Below the pieces are notes generated by a model. It was given only the letters and a program-made list of their open reading frames with translations. It was not told where the DNA came from and did not search any database. A stretch of 64,000 nucleotides of DNA. Source: Neomegalonema sp. (GTDB lineage: Bacteria > Pseudomonadota > Alphaproteobacteria > Rhodobacterales > Rhodobacteraceae). Each line of letters starts with the position of its first letter. Position 1 is the first letter of the stretch. A program made the translations under genes and the position numbers. The stretch is from contig NZ_JAQTXI010000015.1 of the NCBI RefSeq assembly GCF_028688855.1, forward strand, positions 29,478 through 93,477. The letters run 5' to 3'. Shown in pieces: positions 1 to 9,018 of this stretch.

Positions 1-25
1 TGCGCCGGGAGCGTCCCCGCGCGCC

Positions 26-1405
26 ATGGAGCCTGGAGCCCATCTGGCGGAGGCGGCCCGGATCTTCGAGGGATTCGACGAGGCGCGCCGCCGCCAGCCG
101 CATCGCTCCGTCGCGACCGAGGCCGCGGCGGCCCCGGACGCCCTGCTCGTCATCCCCGGTGAAAGGGCGCAGGCCCCTCAGGCGGAGTCCAGGCCCGCCG
201 CCTCTGCGCGCGGCGCGGAGGAGGACGCCTTGTCCGCCCTGGCCGCCTTGCGCGGCGAGGTCGCACGGCTGAACGCCATGGTCGGGAGGCTTCAGGGAGG
301 AGCAGCCCCCGCCGCAGGGACGACGCCGCAATCCGGCGGGATCTTGCGGCGTCTCGATCATCTTGAGGAGACGCTGCGGCGGCTTCTGATCGAGGCGGGA
401 GCCGAAAAGCAGGCGGGAGCGGCCCGGTTCGGCGAGGTCTCCCGCCGTCTCCAGGAATTCGAGCAGACCCGAGGCCTCCCGGCCCGGCCCGAGGCTCAGG
501 AGCGCGCGGAGGCCGAAGCGCGGGCGCGTCGGCTTGAAGCCCTGGCCGAAGCCCCGCGCGCTCTGGAGGCGCGGATCTCCGAACTGGAGGGTAAGGCGGC
601 GCGGGCCGCGCCTCGCCGACTTCCGCGCTGGGTTCTCTGGGCGGCGGGCGCGAGTCTGGCGCTTCTGGGGGGTGCCGCCTGGCTCGGGGGCGATCTCTCA
701 AGGCGTCTGGCGACGCTGGAAGGCGCGAGCGGCGTGACGGATCTGAGCGCCAAGGTGACCGAAATGGAGCGCCAGGCGGCCTCCCGCCTGGAGCAGATCG
801 CCAGGCTGGAGAAGGAGTTCAGCGAACAGATCTCAGGATTGCCCGCTCGGCTGACGGAAGCTGAAGCCAGGCTGAACCGGTTAGGCGAGGTGGTCGGGAC
901 GACGCCTCCCGGCGAAGAGAGCCTCTGGGGGCGGCTGCAGGAGCTCTCCGGGCGCGGCCTAGACGAGGCGGCGGTCCGGGCTGCGGTCGAGCCCAGGATT
1001 TCAGCGGCGGCTTCGCAGATCTCCGGATTATCCACTCGTCTGAAATACGCCGAAGACAAGCTGACCCGGCTTGACATGGCCGTCGGGATGCTTCCCGATG
1101 GAGAGAGCCTCTGGGGGCGGTTGCAGGAGCTCTCCGGGCGCGTCCTCGACGAGGCTGCGGTCCAGGCTGCGGCCCAGGCAGCGGCCGAGCCCGGGATCTC
1201 CAGGCTCCGCGCGGATCAGGGATCGCTTCGCCAGGAGCTCGGCTCCATGGCCTCGCAAGCGAACAGCGCGGCGCTCTGGATAGACGAGATGCGCGAGAGC
1301 CTGCGATGCGACGTGGGCGTGGGATGGCACGCATCTCGGCTTGAGACGGCGCTCTGCACGACGCGCTCCCCCTCGCCTCCTCCGTCGCGCGGAGGTCGTC
1401 CATGA
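26..1405 (+). CDS. Single-pass membrane coiled-coil protein of unknown function
   Basis: The protein has 459 residues from the ATG at 26. The frame stays open to the left edge of the window, so the true start may lie outside. It has an Ala/Glu/Arg-rich N-terminal half, one hydrophobic span at about residues 199-224 (LPRWVLWAAGASLALLGGAA), then a coiled-coil-like region. That region holds two copies of a roughly 55-residue repeat starting near residues 275 and 338, both containing SLWGRLQELSGR followed by LDEAAV. The topology suggests an inner-membrane anchor with a long helical domain on one side. Its stop overlaps the next start (ATGA at 1402), so it is probably translationally coupled to the unknown-protein and AAA+ genes that follow. 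No family is recognised. A structural or tethering role in the downstream machine is inference from position only. Confidence 0.75.
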   Translation: MEPGAHLAEAARIFEGFDEARRRQPHRSVATEAAAAPDALLVIPGERAQAPQAESRPAASARGAEEDALSALAALRGEVARLNAMVGRLQGGAAPAAGTTPQSGGILRRLDHLEETLRRLLIEAGAEKQAGAARFGEVSRRLQEFEQTRGLPARPEAQERAEAEARARRLEALAEAPRALEARISELEGKAARAAPRRLPRWVLWAAGASLALLGGAAWLGGDLSRRLATLEGASGVTDLSAKVTEMERQAASRLEQIARLEKEFSEQISGLPARLTEAEARLNRLGEVVGTTPPGEESLWGRLQELSGRGLDEAAVRAAVEPRISAAASQISGLSTRLKYAEDKLTRLDMAVGMLPDGESLWGRLQELSGRVLDEAAVQAAAQAAAEPGISRLRADQGSLRQELGSMASQANSAALWIDEMRESLRCDVGVGWHASRLETALCTTRSPSPPPSRGGRP

Positions 1406-3048
1406 CCGCACGATTGTTCATCGGTGCCTCTCCGCATGGCCTGCAGGAATGGGGAGCCGACATCGTCCGCCTGAATGAGTTCCAGCCCGGCGAGCAGGTC
1501 GGCCTCCTCTCGCCGATGGATGGGCAAGACTGCTTCCTTCAGCTTTGCGTCGCGCCCGCCCGGAAGGGGGAGGCGCATCCGAGCCTCCATCCGCTCGGAG
1601 ACCCGGAGTCCTTCGACCTTCCGCCGATCAGATTCATGGATGGCCGCAGGGCGGCGTTGCTCGCGCCGATCGGCGAGGGCTCGCCCCTGCCCAGAGAAGG
1701 CTTCGTGCTCGTCAACCGCCAACTTGAGCCCTTCGCCCGATACGTCCCCTTCGCGCCGAAGGAGCATCCGCTCAAGACGCCGCCCTCGGCCAGCCCGGAC
1801 GACCGTTCCGCAAGCCGGAACTGGCCGGACTGGCGCTTCGAACTCGCGGCGCGCGGAGTCGCGCTCTTCATCGGCGGCGCAGAGAACAGACGCTTCCCCC
1901 AGGATGTCGTGATCGTGCTCGGCGATCTGCTCTCCGAGCTTCCCCCCGGGGCCCGCGAGGCCTGGCTGAATCCTCTCGTCATCGGTTTTCGCGGCGAGGC
2001 GGCGGCGCCCGGCCTCGCGCCGCTCCCCGCGCAGGAGCGGGAGATCCCCAGAGCGATCCGCGAGGCGGCGGAGGCCGGAGCCTGGATGCTCGTGCCCGAG
2101 ATGTCCATGGAGGCCCGGCGGCGGCTCGTCGGATGGCGGGCCTTCTTCGGCAGGGGCGGAGCTTCGCCGCTGAACGCTCTCTTCGATCCGGCGCGCGGCG
2201 CCGCGACCGCCGCGCCCGCTCACGCCGACGCGCTGGCGGATCTTGCGGCGCTGGACGAGATCGGCGGCGTCTTCCATGTCGCCGCAGACGGAAAGGGGCC
2301 CTGGCGCTGGACGCCGCCCGAACCCGGAGGCGAGAAGATCGGCGTGGCGCAGGCGCAATTGCGCCGCGCTCTTCTCGCGAGGCTCGACCTCGTCGAGGCT
2401 TCTGCGGATTCCGCCTCCAGACTCTACGAATGGCGGCGGAGCCTGCAGCGACCGATGATCGAATCTCAGGCCCTGGAGGGCGTCGGGTCCCGCGCCTCCA
2501 TCGTCGAACGGCTCGCCGGAGCGGCGCGGGTTCCGACCGTCGGGCGACAGATGGGCGCGGCTCTGGAGCGGCTCGCCGAAGCCGCAGGGGCCTTGACCCC
2601 GGAGGATGCGGCGGCCGTCTTCGCGCCTCTGATCGGCGAGGCCTTCCATGATCTGGGCGATGACCGCGTCGGGACGGATCTGCGCGCCGCGCAACAGACG
2701 ATCGCCCGGGATTTCCTCAAGCCGCGCTCGGGGGTGCGAGCGGAGATGACCAGCCCGGACCTTGAAGGAATCGAACGCGCGGCCTTCGAGAGCGAATGGT
2801 CCGGATTCGCTCTGGACCTCTTCGCCTCGGCAGGCGCAGGCCCGGACGAGACGCTTCGGGAGATCTCGGGGCCCGGCGGCGCTCCATATGAAGCCGATTA
2901 CGACAGCCCCTGGTGGTCGGCTTTCTGGAGACATTGCGTCGCCGGAGAGAAGGGGCGCAGATTCCTGCTGTCCCGGCGAGTGCGGGCTTTCGTTCTGGAC
3001 TCCTCCGTTCTGGACGGGTCCGCCTTTCTCGCGGAGGACGCCAGATGA
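1402..3048 (+). CDS. Unknown 548-residue protein, coupled to AAA+ ATPase
   Basis: The start at 1402 has a GGAGG ribosome binding site 6 bases upstream and overlaps the preceding stop by four bases. The protein has no visible signal peptide or membrane span. It starts MTARLFIGASPHGLQEWG and mixes beta-rich stretches in the N-terminal half with alpha-helical Ala/Glu/Arg-rich stretches from about residue 290 on. Its end overlaps the start of the ClpV-like ATPase gene (ATGA at 3045), so the two products are probably made in fixed proportion. No catalytic motif or family is recognised. The tight coupling suggests a soluble partner, adaptor or structural subunit of the ATPase, which is inference. 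Codon usage and GC match the neighbours. Confidence 0.8.
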   Translation: MTARLFIGASPHGLQEWGADIVRLNEFQPGEQVGLLSPMDGQDCFLQLCVAPARKGEAHPSLHPLGDPESFDLPPIRFMDGRRAALLAPIGEGSPLPREGFVLVNRQLEPFARYVPFAPKEHPLKTPPSASPDDRSASRNWPDWRFELAARGVALFIGGAENRRFPQDVVIVLGDLLSELPPGAREAWLNPLVIGFRGEAAAPGLAPLPAQEREIPRAIREAAEAGAWMLVPEMSMEARRRLVGWRAFFGRGGASPLNALFDPARGAATAAPAHADALADLAALDEIGGVFHVAADGKGPWRWTPPEPGGEKIGVAQAQLRRALLARLDLVEASADSASRLYEWRRSLQRPMIESQALEGVGSRASIVERLAGAARVPTVGRQMGAALERLAEAAGALTPEDAAAVFAPLIGEAFHDLGDDRVGTDLRAAQQTIARDFLKPRSGVRAEMTSPDLEGIERAAFESEWSGFALDLFASAGAGPDETLREISGPGGAPYEADYDSPWWSAFWRHCVAGEKGRRFLLSRRVRAFVLDSSVLDGSAFLAEDAR

Positions 3049-5309
3049 CCGGCGTGATCGGATCCTTCTTCCAGCGCGCGGGAGCCGGCGCCCAGAGCGC
3101 GGGCCGGAAATTCTGCGGAGTCGATCTGGCGCGCAGGGCCCTGGGCGGGCTGCGCGCCGACGCGCGGGCGGCGCAGGCCTCCGCTCTGCTCGACGGAATC
3201 GACCTCTCTCCTCTCGCATTGCCGGAGGAGGAGCGGCGCGGCCCGGTGACGACAGCCTTCGACGCCGTCGGCGCGCGCGCGCGCTGCGAAGCCGACCTGG
3301 CGCGGCGCGGATATCTGGGGCGCGCCTCTTCGGGCGTGCTGCTCTGGATCTCGGAGACGGAGGTGGAGGACAGGGCAGGGGGCTTCGCTCTGGCGCGTCA
3401 GGCCCTCGCGCGCTGCGGGCTGGAGAGGGGAAGCCTCCTCGACGCCGAGCGCCGCCGTCGGGAGGCCTGCGCGGTCGGACGCCCCATCGACGCCGAAGGC
3501 GAGATTCTCGACGCGGACGATCTCTCGGGGCGGCCCCTGCAGGGCCGGGGCGCGGAGCTGGTCAGCCATGTCGCCGCCCTGAGGCGCGCCCTGGCGGCGG
3601 GAGAACATTACATGCTCGTCGGCCCCGCAGGAGGCGGCAAGACCGCCTTCATGCGGCGTCTGGCCGAAGCGGCCCTGCGCTCCTTCGCCCAGGAGGAGGA
3701 TCCCCGGCTGCGCGAGATTAAATTCCGCTATTGCGACCGCCGCGACCTCATCGGCGCGGCGGAGGCCTCGCAAACCGCCTTCGAACGTCTGAGCGAGGCG
3801 ATCCGTCAGGGGATCACGCCGGTCATCGACGATCTCGACCTCGTGATGTCGCCGGATCTGCCCTCGGGCGAGGCGGCGGCCAGGGCCATCGGTCATGAAT
3901 TCATCGCCGGAAGGCGCGGCTTCCTGCTGGCCGCCGAACGCGACGCCGTCCGTCGGGCGCCCTTCGTCAGCCAGCTGACGCCCCGGGCCCTTCCGCCGGC
4001 GACCAGCGATCAGGCCGTCGAGATCGCCGCGGATCACGCCGCGGCCTGCGCCTTGCGTCAGGGGTTCGCGCTGGGAGAGCCCGCGCAGACCCTCGGACGG
4101 CGCGCGCAGCGGCTCGCCAAGGAGAATTACGCCGGAGCCGCCGCTCCGCGCAGCGCCCTGCGCATCATCGACGGCGCGGTCGAGCTGGCGCGGGATTTCG
4201 GCGCGCAGGCCCTCTCCAGCGAGAGCCTTTCCGCCTTCGTCGCCCGCGACCTCAACACGCCGCGCGAGATGATCGAGCGCGATGGAGAGGCCCTCGAGGA
4301 GATGCTGAAGCAGCAGCTTCTGGGCGAGGTGATCGCTCAGGACGCGGCGGTGATGCGCATCGCCGAAGCCGTGGCCTTCGGGGAAAGGGCGAACGCGGGC
4401 GCTTCGCCCCGGGCGCGGATCCTGATGGCGGGTCCGCCGGGAGTCGGCAAGACCCATCTGGCCAAACGTCTGGCCGAAGCGCTCGGGTATGATCAGGAAG
4501 CCTTCGTGCTGCTCAACATGAGCGAATATGCGACCGAGGCGGCGCGCACCCGCTTCATCGGCGCCGATCCCGGCTATGTGGGCTTCGGACATACGCGCAC
4601 GATCTACGACGCCGTGCGCGCCCGGCCGAGCTGCGTGATCCTGCTCGACGAAATAGATCGCGCGCATCCCTCGATTCAGGACATCCTGCTCTCGATCCTC
4701 GAAGGACAGGGCGCGGATTCGACCGGGCGCCCGGTCTATTTCACGCAGGCCGTCATCCTTGCGACCACCAATCTCGGCATGGAGCAGATCGAGGCCGCAT
4801 GGCGCGACGCCCGCGAGAAAGGCGCGACCCGCGCCCGGATCGCGGCCGATTTCGACGATCGAAAGTTGCGCGAACTGATCCTGCACGGCGCCGTGGACGA
4901 AACCGAACGCGCCATGCAGAAGGCGCTGGATCTCCGGATTCTGGAGGCCAGGGCGGGATTCTCCGCCGCCGGAGACCCCGCCGAAGAAGAGGCCCGCATC
5001 GAGATCTACGTCGACGCCCTGCGCCGCCGCTCCGCGCTGGAGGCGGCCCGGCGGCATTCGCCGCTCGACCGCGCCTTTCTCGACCGCATAGATCTGATCG
5101 CGCCCTTCTTTCCGATCTCCGACGAACAGGACATCGCCGCGATCTTCGATCTCACCCTGCGGCGTCTGGGCTGGACAGATTGTCCGGAGGAGACGCGCGG
5201 CGAGATCATCCGGGAGGCCATGGCGACAGGTTCGGTCCGCGTCATCGAGCGCCTCGCCAAACAGAGATTCCGCGCAGCGCTGCGCCGTCCGACCGCCGCG
5301 CCGCAGTGA
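3045..5309 (+). CDS. ClpA/ClpB/ClpV-type double-AAA+ unfoldase
   Basis: The start at 3045 overlaps the preceding stop (ATGA) and has GGAGG upstream; a longer frame from 2913 lies inside the previous gene and is not credible. The 754-residue product has an atypical N-domain of about 150 residues, then two AAA+ modules. D1 carries Walker A GPAGGGKT (193-200) and a Walker B-like VIDDLD (from 260) in which the usual glutamate is aspartate. D2 is a very clear ClpB-type module: Walker A GPPGVGKT (463-470), pore loop GYVG (about 510-513), Walker B VILLDEID (531-538), sensor ATTN (573-576), then a Clp D2-small-like C-terminus. Such enzymes thread protein substrates through a hexamer pore. ClpV of type VI secretion disassembles sheaths. 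No ClpP-binding loop or repeated Clp-N domain was evident. The family call is firm; the substrate is unknown. Confidence 0.88.
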   Translation: MTGVIGSFFQRAGAGAQSAGRKFCGVDLARRALGGLRADARAAQASALLDGIDLSPLALPEEERRGPVTTAFDAVGARARCEADLARRGYLGRASSGVLLWISETEVEDRAGGFALARQALARCGLERGSLLDAERRRREACAVGRPIDAEGEILDADDLSGRPLQGRGAELVSHVAALRRALAAGEHYMLVGPAGGGKTAFMRRLAEAALRSFAQEEDPRLREIKFRYCDRRDLIGAAEASQTAFERLSEAIRQGITPVIDDLDLVMSPDLPSGEAAARAIGHEFIAGRRGFLLAAERDAVRRAPFVSQLTPRALPPATSDQAVEIAADHAAACALRQGFALGEPAQTLGRRAQRLAKENYAGAAAPRSALRIIDGAVELARDFGAQALSSESLSAFVARDLNTPREMIERDGEALEEMLKQQLLGEVIAQDAAVMRIAEAVAFGERANAGASPRARILMAGPPGVGKTHLAKRLAEALGYDQEAFVLLNMSEYATEAARTRFIGADPGYVGFGHTRTIYDAVRARPSCVILLDEIDRAHPSIQDILLSILEGQGADSTGRPVYFTQAVILATTNLGMEQIEAAWRDAREKGATRARIAADFDDRKLRELILHGAVDETERAMQKALDLRILEARAGFSAAGDPAEEEARIEIYVDALRRRSALEAARRHSPLDRAFLDRIDLIAPFFPISDEQDIAAIFDLTLRRLGWTDCPEETRGEIIREAMATGSVRVIERLAKQRFRAALRRPTAAPQ

Positions 5310-5338
5310 ACCCGATCCGTCGTCACAGGGAGATCCCG

Positions 5339-8300
5339 ATGTCCGCTCGCCTCAGCCCCCCCGAGAAATACAGCAGGACCCTCGTCGTGATGGGGCGCTT
5401 CAGAGCCGACCGCCCGGAGGATGCGGGGAAGAAGGGAGTCTTCGTCTTCGAGACCGGCGACTCCTCCGCGGACGGCGCCCTGAGCGCGGCGGACGTGTTC
5501 AGCAAGCTCAAACCCGAACTGCGGCTGCTCGACGACAGCAGCGTCTGGGTGGACGACGTCGGATTCTACGCGCTGAGGATGAAGGCGCCGGGAACGGCCG
5601 CCGAAGAGGGAAGCGCCATGGAGGTCAGTCCCAACAGCGTGCTGCTCGATCAGGCGCGCGGCGCGGGCGGCGCGACCGACGCGAGCCGCGCCGCCTTTGG
5701 CGGGCTTCTGGCGCAGGACATGATCCGCGATCTCGACGTGACGGCGCGTTTCTCCGGCTCGACCTTTCCCAAGGCGCTCCTCGAACTGGCCCACCGCTAT
5801 CTCAACGTGGACGTCAACCGGCTGCTTGGCACCAGCCTGATCGGCGCCGGGATCGACGATCTCTTCCGCGACGATCCGATCGTCACGGGCCGCATCCTCC
5901 AGCTCCTGCTCGCCTTCGAGGCGGACGCGCCCGCCGCCCGCAAGGCCTTGCGCGCCGCGCTGGAGGCCTTCGGCCTCGAAGGCCGCGACGCGGCGGAGCG
6001 AAGCCGCAAGATCGACGCCATCGCGGCCTCCGTGGAGAGCCTGCGGGGTCAGCTCGAGGGCGACCCGCGGAACAAAAGCTGGGATCAGATCGTCGGGGTC
6101 GCGCCGCAGCTGAATCTGCCCTGGGTGGAGGATCTCTCGAAAGGCGACCCGGCCTATCGCGTGGATCTGGGAGACGTCGGGATCCCGGTCGGCGGCTCGC
6201 TGCGCGACGCCTATGTGCTCTACCGCAAGAGCGCCGATAATCTGCACAAGTTCGTGCGGGCGCCCTCGCTGCATTCCTACGTCTTCCTGTGGCTCATGTC
6301 GAAATACGCGGAGATGCAGGAAGGCAAACCCGGCGTCGTGGCCAAGGCGGTCCATCGGCGCGGCGTCGAGGGAGCCGGTCGCAAGCGCGTCTTCGGCGAA
6401 ACTCCGGAGGACGCCAAGCGCCGCAAGGGCATCGCCGAACGAGCGGCGTCCGAGCGGATCGAGCAGCTTTCCGACAGTCTCAAGGTCTTCGCCCCCTCGC
6501 TGCTGACGGACATCCGCGATGTCGTGGCGATCGACAACCGTTTCACGCGGGCGGATCTGAACGACCGGCTTGCGCAGCTCTTCGTCACGCTTTCGAGCTC
6601 GGTGTCCGGGCCGATCGCGGAGGCTCTCTCCAAGGCGCGGACCGTCATAGGTTCGTATGGGGCGGTCTATCAGAAGCTGGTCGACGCCCTGAACTCCGGA
6701 GAGGCCAGGTTCTGGACGGCGGACGCCATGGCCGCCAGGATCGACGGGATCGGCGACTCGCGCCACAGGGAGACGCTCGCCGCCGCCGTCGAGGCTCTGC
6801 GCGCGGCTTTCGCCGAAACGCCCGCCCAGGAGGCCGCCGCCGCGGAGGAATCTCCCGAAGCCGCCCAAAGGCGCGAAGACGCGCGCCGGAGGCGAATCCG
6901 GGGCGCAACCCTCGACGCCTTCGCCGCCGCCTTCGGCGACGCTTCGATCCGGGGCCTCGCCGAGAACCTCGAGGAAGGGAGAAAGGACGGGGAGGAGACG
7001 GAGAGCCAGAAGCAGATCAGGGAGATGCGCGCCCTCTACCGCGCGGGCGGGCTCATCTCCGAGCACATGGGCGAAGTGGCGGAGGCCGCCGCCGCCGCCA
7101 GCGTTCCGCCCGCCGCCGCCGTCGCGGAAGGCAAGATCACGAAGAAGGGGGAGGAGAGCCTGCGGAGAGCGGCCGAATCCGCCGCCGCGAATCCGCCGCC
7201 GACGCGCTTCCTGATGCCGGCCGAAATCACCGAGCGGATCCCGCCCGGCAAGGAGTTCGTCGCCGATCTGCACAACGACGCCGGCGAGGTGATCGGCAGG
7301 CTGACAGGATCGCGCTCGGAAGGCGCCGAGATCCTCTTCAGAGAGGACGCCCCGGGCCTCGACGGGGAAGACCCTCTGAAGGACGTGAAGCTCGTCTTCC
7401 GCGAGGGCGACGTCTCGCCCGCCGACCCCCTGAAGGACGAGCCGATCCTTCTCAAGGAGATCGATCCGGATGGGCGCGTCATCTCGGCGCTGGAGGAGCG
7501 CAAGATCCGCGCCGAGAGCGGCCTCTCCGCCGCCGAGATCGGCGAACGGCTCGCCAGATACGGCGAGATGCGCGAAGCCCTGCGCAGGATCTACACGGGC
7601 TCCGGACAAGGCGCTCTGAGCGGCGGCGCCCGCGCAGAATTCGAGCGCGGAATGCGGGCGCTCACGCTGGGCGAATTCATCGCGGCGGCTCCGGACGGCC
7701 AGAGTCGGCTCGGGCGTCCGACCATCAGCGAATCCCTGAAGCTGCTGATGGACGTGGTGCAGGTCATCGGCGCGCGCGCCCACGAGAATCCGGATCTGGC
7801 CAAGCCGAGGCCGGACCAGGGCTCCGCCGAGGCGCTCGGCCCGCTCAAGGACGGAGATCCCGAGGCCGCCCTCAACCTCTCGACCTATTTCCGCCTGCCC
7901 AGCGGCCCGGACAGCGCGCTCGACGGCGAGCGGATGATCACGCAGGTCATGGCCTATCACCGTTATCTGACGGATTCCGTCCAGAACGTCTCCACCTATC
8001 TGCAGGATCTGGCGGATCTCAAGGGGATCGCCGACGCGGCTTCGGGCGCGCGGCTGGTCGTGATCAACCGCACCCTCGACGAATATGTCGCGGAGGCGGT
8101 GCTCGGCGGCGAGGTTCTGACTCATGGCCTGCACGCCGCCACGCTCTATCTGACCCATGCGGCGCGCGCGGCCGGCAGCGGCTGGGGCCAGTTCGGAGAC
8201 TTCTTCGCCTATAACTATACGAAAAAGCAGCAGGCCTCGGGCCTTTCCTGCCCGATGGTCATTTCGGCCGAAGCCGACGTTCTGGAGGCTTGCCCCTTTC

Positions 8301-8995
8301 CCGTCGCCGCGCTGGGCGGTCTGCGCGCCCTGAAGTTCCGGATTCAGGCCGCCGGGGGGGCGGCCGCCGATCTGGGGAAAGGGCTCCTCATGGAGGGAGC
8401 CGAAGCCGCGCTGTCGTCGCCCGCGGCCATGGCGGCGGCGACGGTCGTCCAGAATGCGGGCGCGCTCGGGCGTCTGTCCTCCGGCAGCGTCCCCTTCAGC
8501 TTCCGCAGGGAGTTCGAGGAGGTGACCAGGGGCGTGGTCTACAAGGAAGGCGAAGCGGTCGTGTCGCTGCTGCGGCGGCTCTGGTTGAATCCGGACAGCA
8601 ACGACTGCCTCGCCGCCATGGTGACGAGCCGCTGCGCGACGCTGACGATGACGCGGGATCTGAACGACAAGACTCTGAATTCCTTCGTGCGCCTGCTCAT
8701 CGCCGCCAGGCTGGAGCAGGGAAAGGACGCCCGGGAGATTCTGGAGCAAAAGGATCTGGACGCCGCGCACCGGGCTCTCTTCGACTCAGCCATCTTCCCC
8801 CCCGCCGACAGGCCGAATGTCCAGATTCTGGAATCGACGGGCAGAATCAACATCGTGTCCCATAACTTCGTCCAGCCCATCTTCTCCGGGAGCAGCGCAT
8901 TCTGGCTGGAGCTGCGGAGAGGCGCCGGGCAGGAGCCCGTCAGGACCCCGATCAAGGCGGCTCTGCTCGCTCCCTTGAGCTTTCTTGGTCTTTGA
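5339..8995 (+). CDS. Very large unknown protein (1218 residues) downstream of ClpV-like ATPase
   Basis: The chosen start at 5339 follows AGGGAG and gives MSARLSPPEKYSRTLVVMG; the open frame from 4799 overlaps the ATPase gene and is rejected. No signal peptide or clear transmembrane span is seen. The N-terminal 90 residues are predicted beta/alpha (TLVVMGRF, later SKLKPELRL). The middle, about residues 470-700, is Ala/Glu/Arg-rich and probably helical. The C-terminal 400 residues are more conserved-looking (for example YHRYLTDSVQNVSTYLQDL and FSFRREFEEVTRGVVYKEGE). A faint resemblance of the N-terminus to TssB-type sheath proteins (short beta strand, then xLxPxLxL) is not strong enough for a call. 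The gene is 29 bases after the ATPase gene. It could be a structural substrate of that unfoldase, which is inference. Confidence 0.8.
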   Translation: MSARLSPPEKYSRTLVVMGRFRADRPEDAGKKGVFVFETGDSSADGALSAADVFSKLKPELRLLDDSSVWVDDVGFYALRMKAPGTAAEEGSAMEVSPNSVLLDQARGAGGATDASRAAFGGLLAQDMIRDLDVTARFSGSTFPKALLELAHRYLNVDVNRLLGTSLIGAGIDDLFRDDPIVTGRILQLLLAFEADAPAARKALRAALEAFGLEGRDAAERSRKIDAIAASVESLRGQLEGDPRNKSWDQIVGVAPQLNLPWVEDLSKGDPAYRVDLGDVGIPVGGSLRDAYVLYRKSADNLHKFVRAPSLHSYVFLWLMSKYAEMQEGKPGVVAKAVHRRGVEGAGRKRVFGETPEDAKRRKGIAERAASERIEQLSDSLKVFAPSLLTDIRDVVAIDNRFTRADLNDRLAQLFVTLSSSVSGPIAEALSKARTVIGSYGAVYQKLVDALNSGEARFWTADAMAARIDGIGDSRHRETLAAAVEALRAAFAETPAQEAAAAEESPEAAQRREDARRRRIRGATLDAFAAAFGDASIRGLAENLEEGRKDGEETESQKQIREMRALYRAGGLISEHMGEVAEAAAAASVPPAAAVAEGKITKKGEESLRRAAESAAANPPPTRFLMPAEITERIPPGKEFVADLHNDAGEVIGRLTGSRSEGAEILFREDAPGLDGEDPLKDVKLVFREGDVSPADPLKDEPILLKEIDPDGRVISALEERKIRAESGLSAAEIGERLARYGEMREALRRIYTGSGQGALSGGARAEFERGMRALTLGEFIAAAPDGQSRLGRPTISESLKLLMDVVQVIGARAHENPDLAKPRPDQGSAEALGPLKDGDPEAALNLSTYFRLPSGPDSALDGERMITQVMAYHRYLTDSVQNVSTYLQDLADLKGIADAASGARLVVINRTLDEYVAEAVLGGEVLTHGLHAATLYLTHAARAAGSGWGQFGDFFAYNYTKKQQASGLSCPMVISAEADVLEACPFPVAALGGLRALKFRIQAAGGAAADLGKGLLMEGAEAALSSPAAMAAATVVQNAGALGRLSSGSVPFSFRREFEEVTRGVVYKEGEAVVSLLRRLWLNPDSNDCLAAMVTSRCATLTMTRDLNDKTLNSFVRLLIAARLEQGKDAREILEQKDLDAAHRALFDSAIFPPADRPNVQILESTGRINIVSHNFVQPIFSGSSAFWLELRRGAGQEPVRTPIKAALLAPLSFLGL

Positions 8996-9018
8996 GACCC
9001 CATCTCTGGAGAACGACC

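Noticed and set aside
5339..5620. TssB/VipA-like sheath domain at the N-terminus of the 1218-residue protein
   Set aside because: The pattern of a short strand, MGRF and LKPELRL is suggestive, but the conserved GDF and DNF motifs of TssB are missing and no TssC motif is visible. Kept only as a hypothesis for structure comparison.
5006..8770. Very long open frame (1254 codons) on the minus strand
   Set aside because: It is antisense to the 1218-residue gene; high GC removes stop codons from the mirror frame. Composition is Arg/Gly/Leu-rich, there is no good ribosome binding site, and the plus-strand frame fits the operon.
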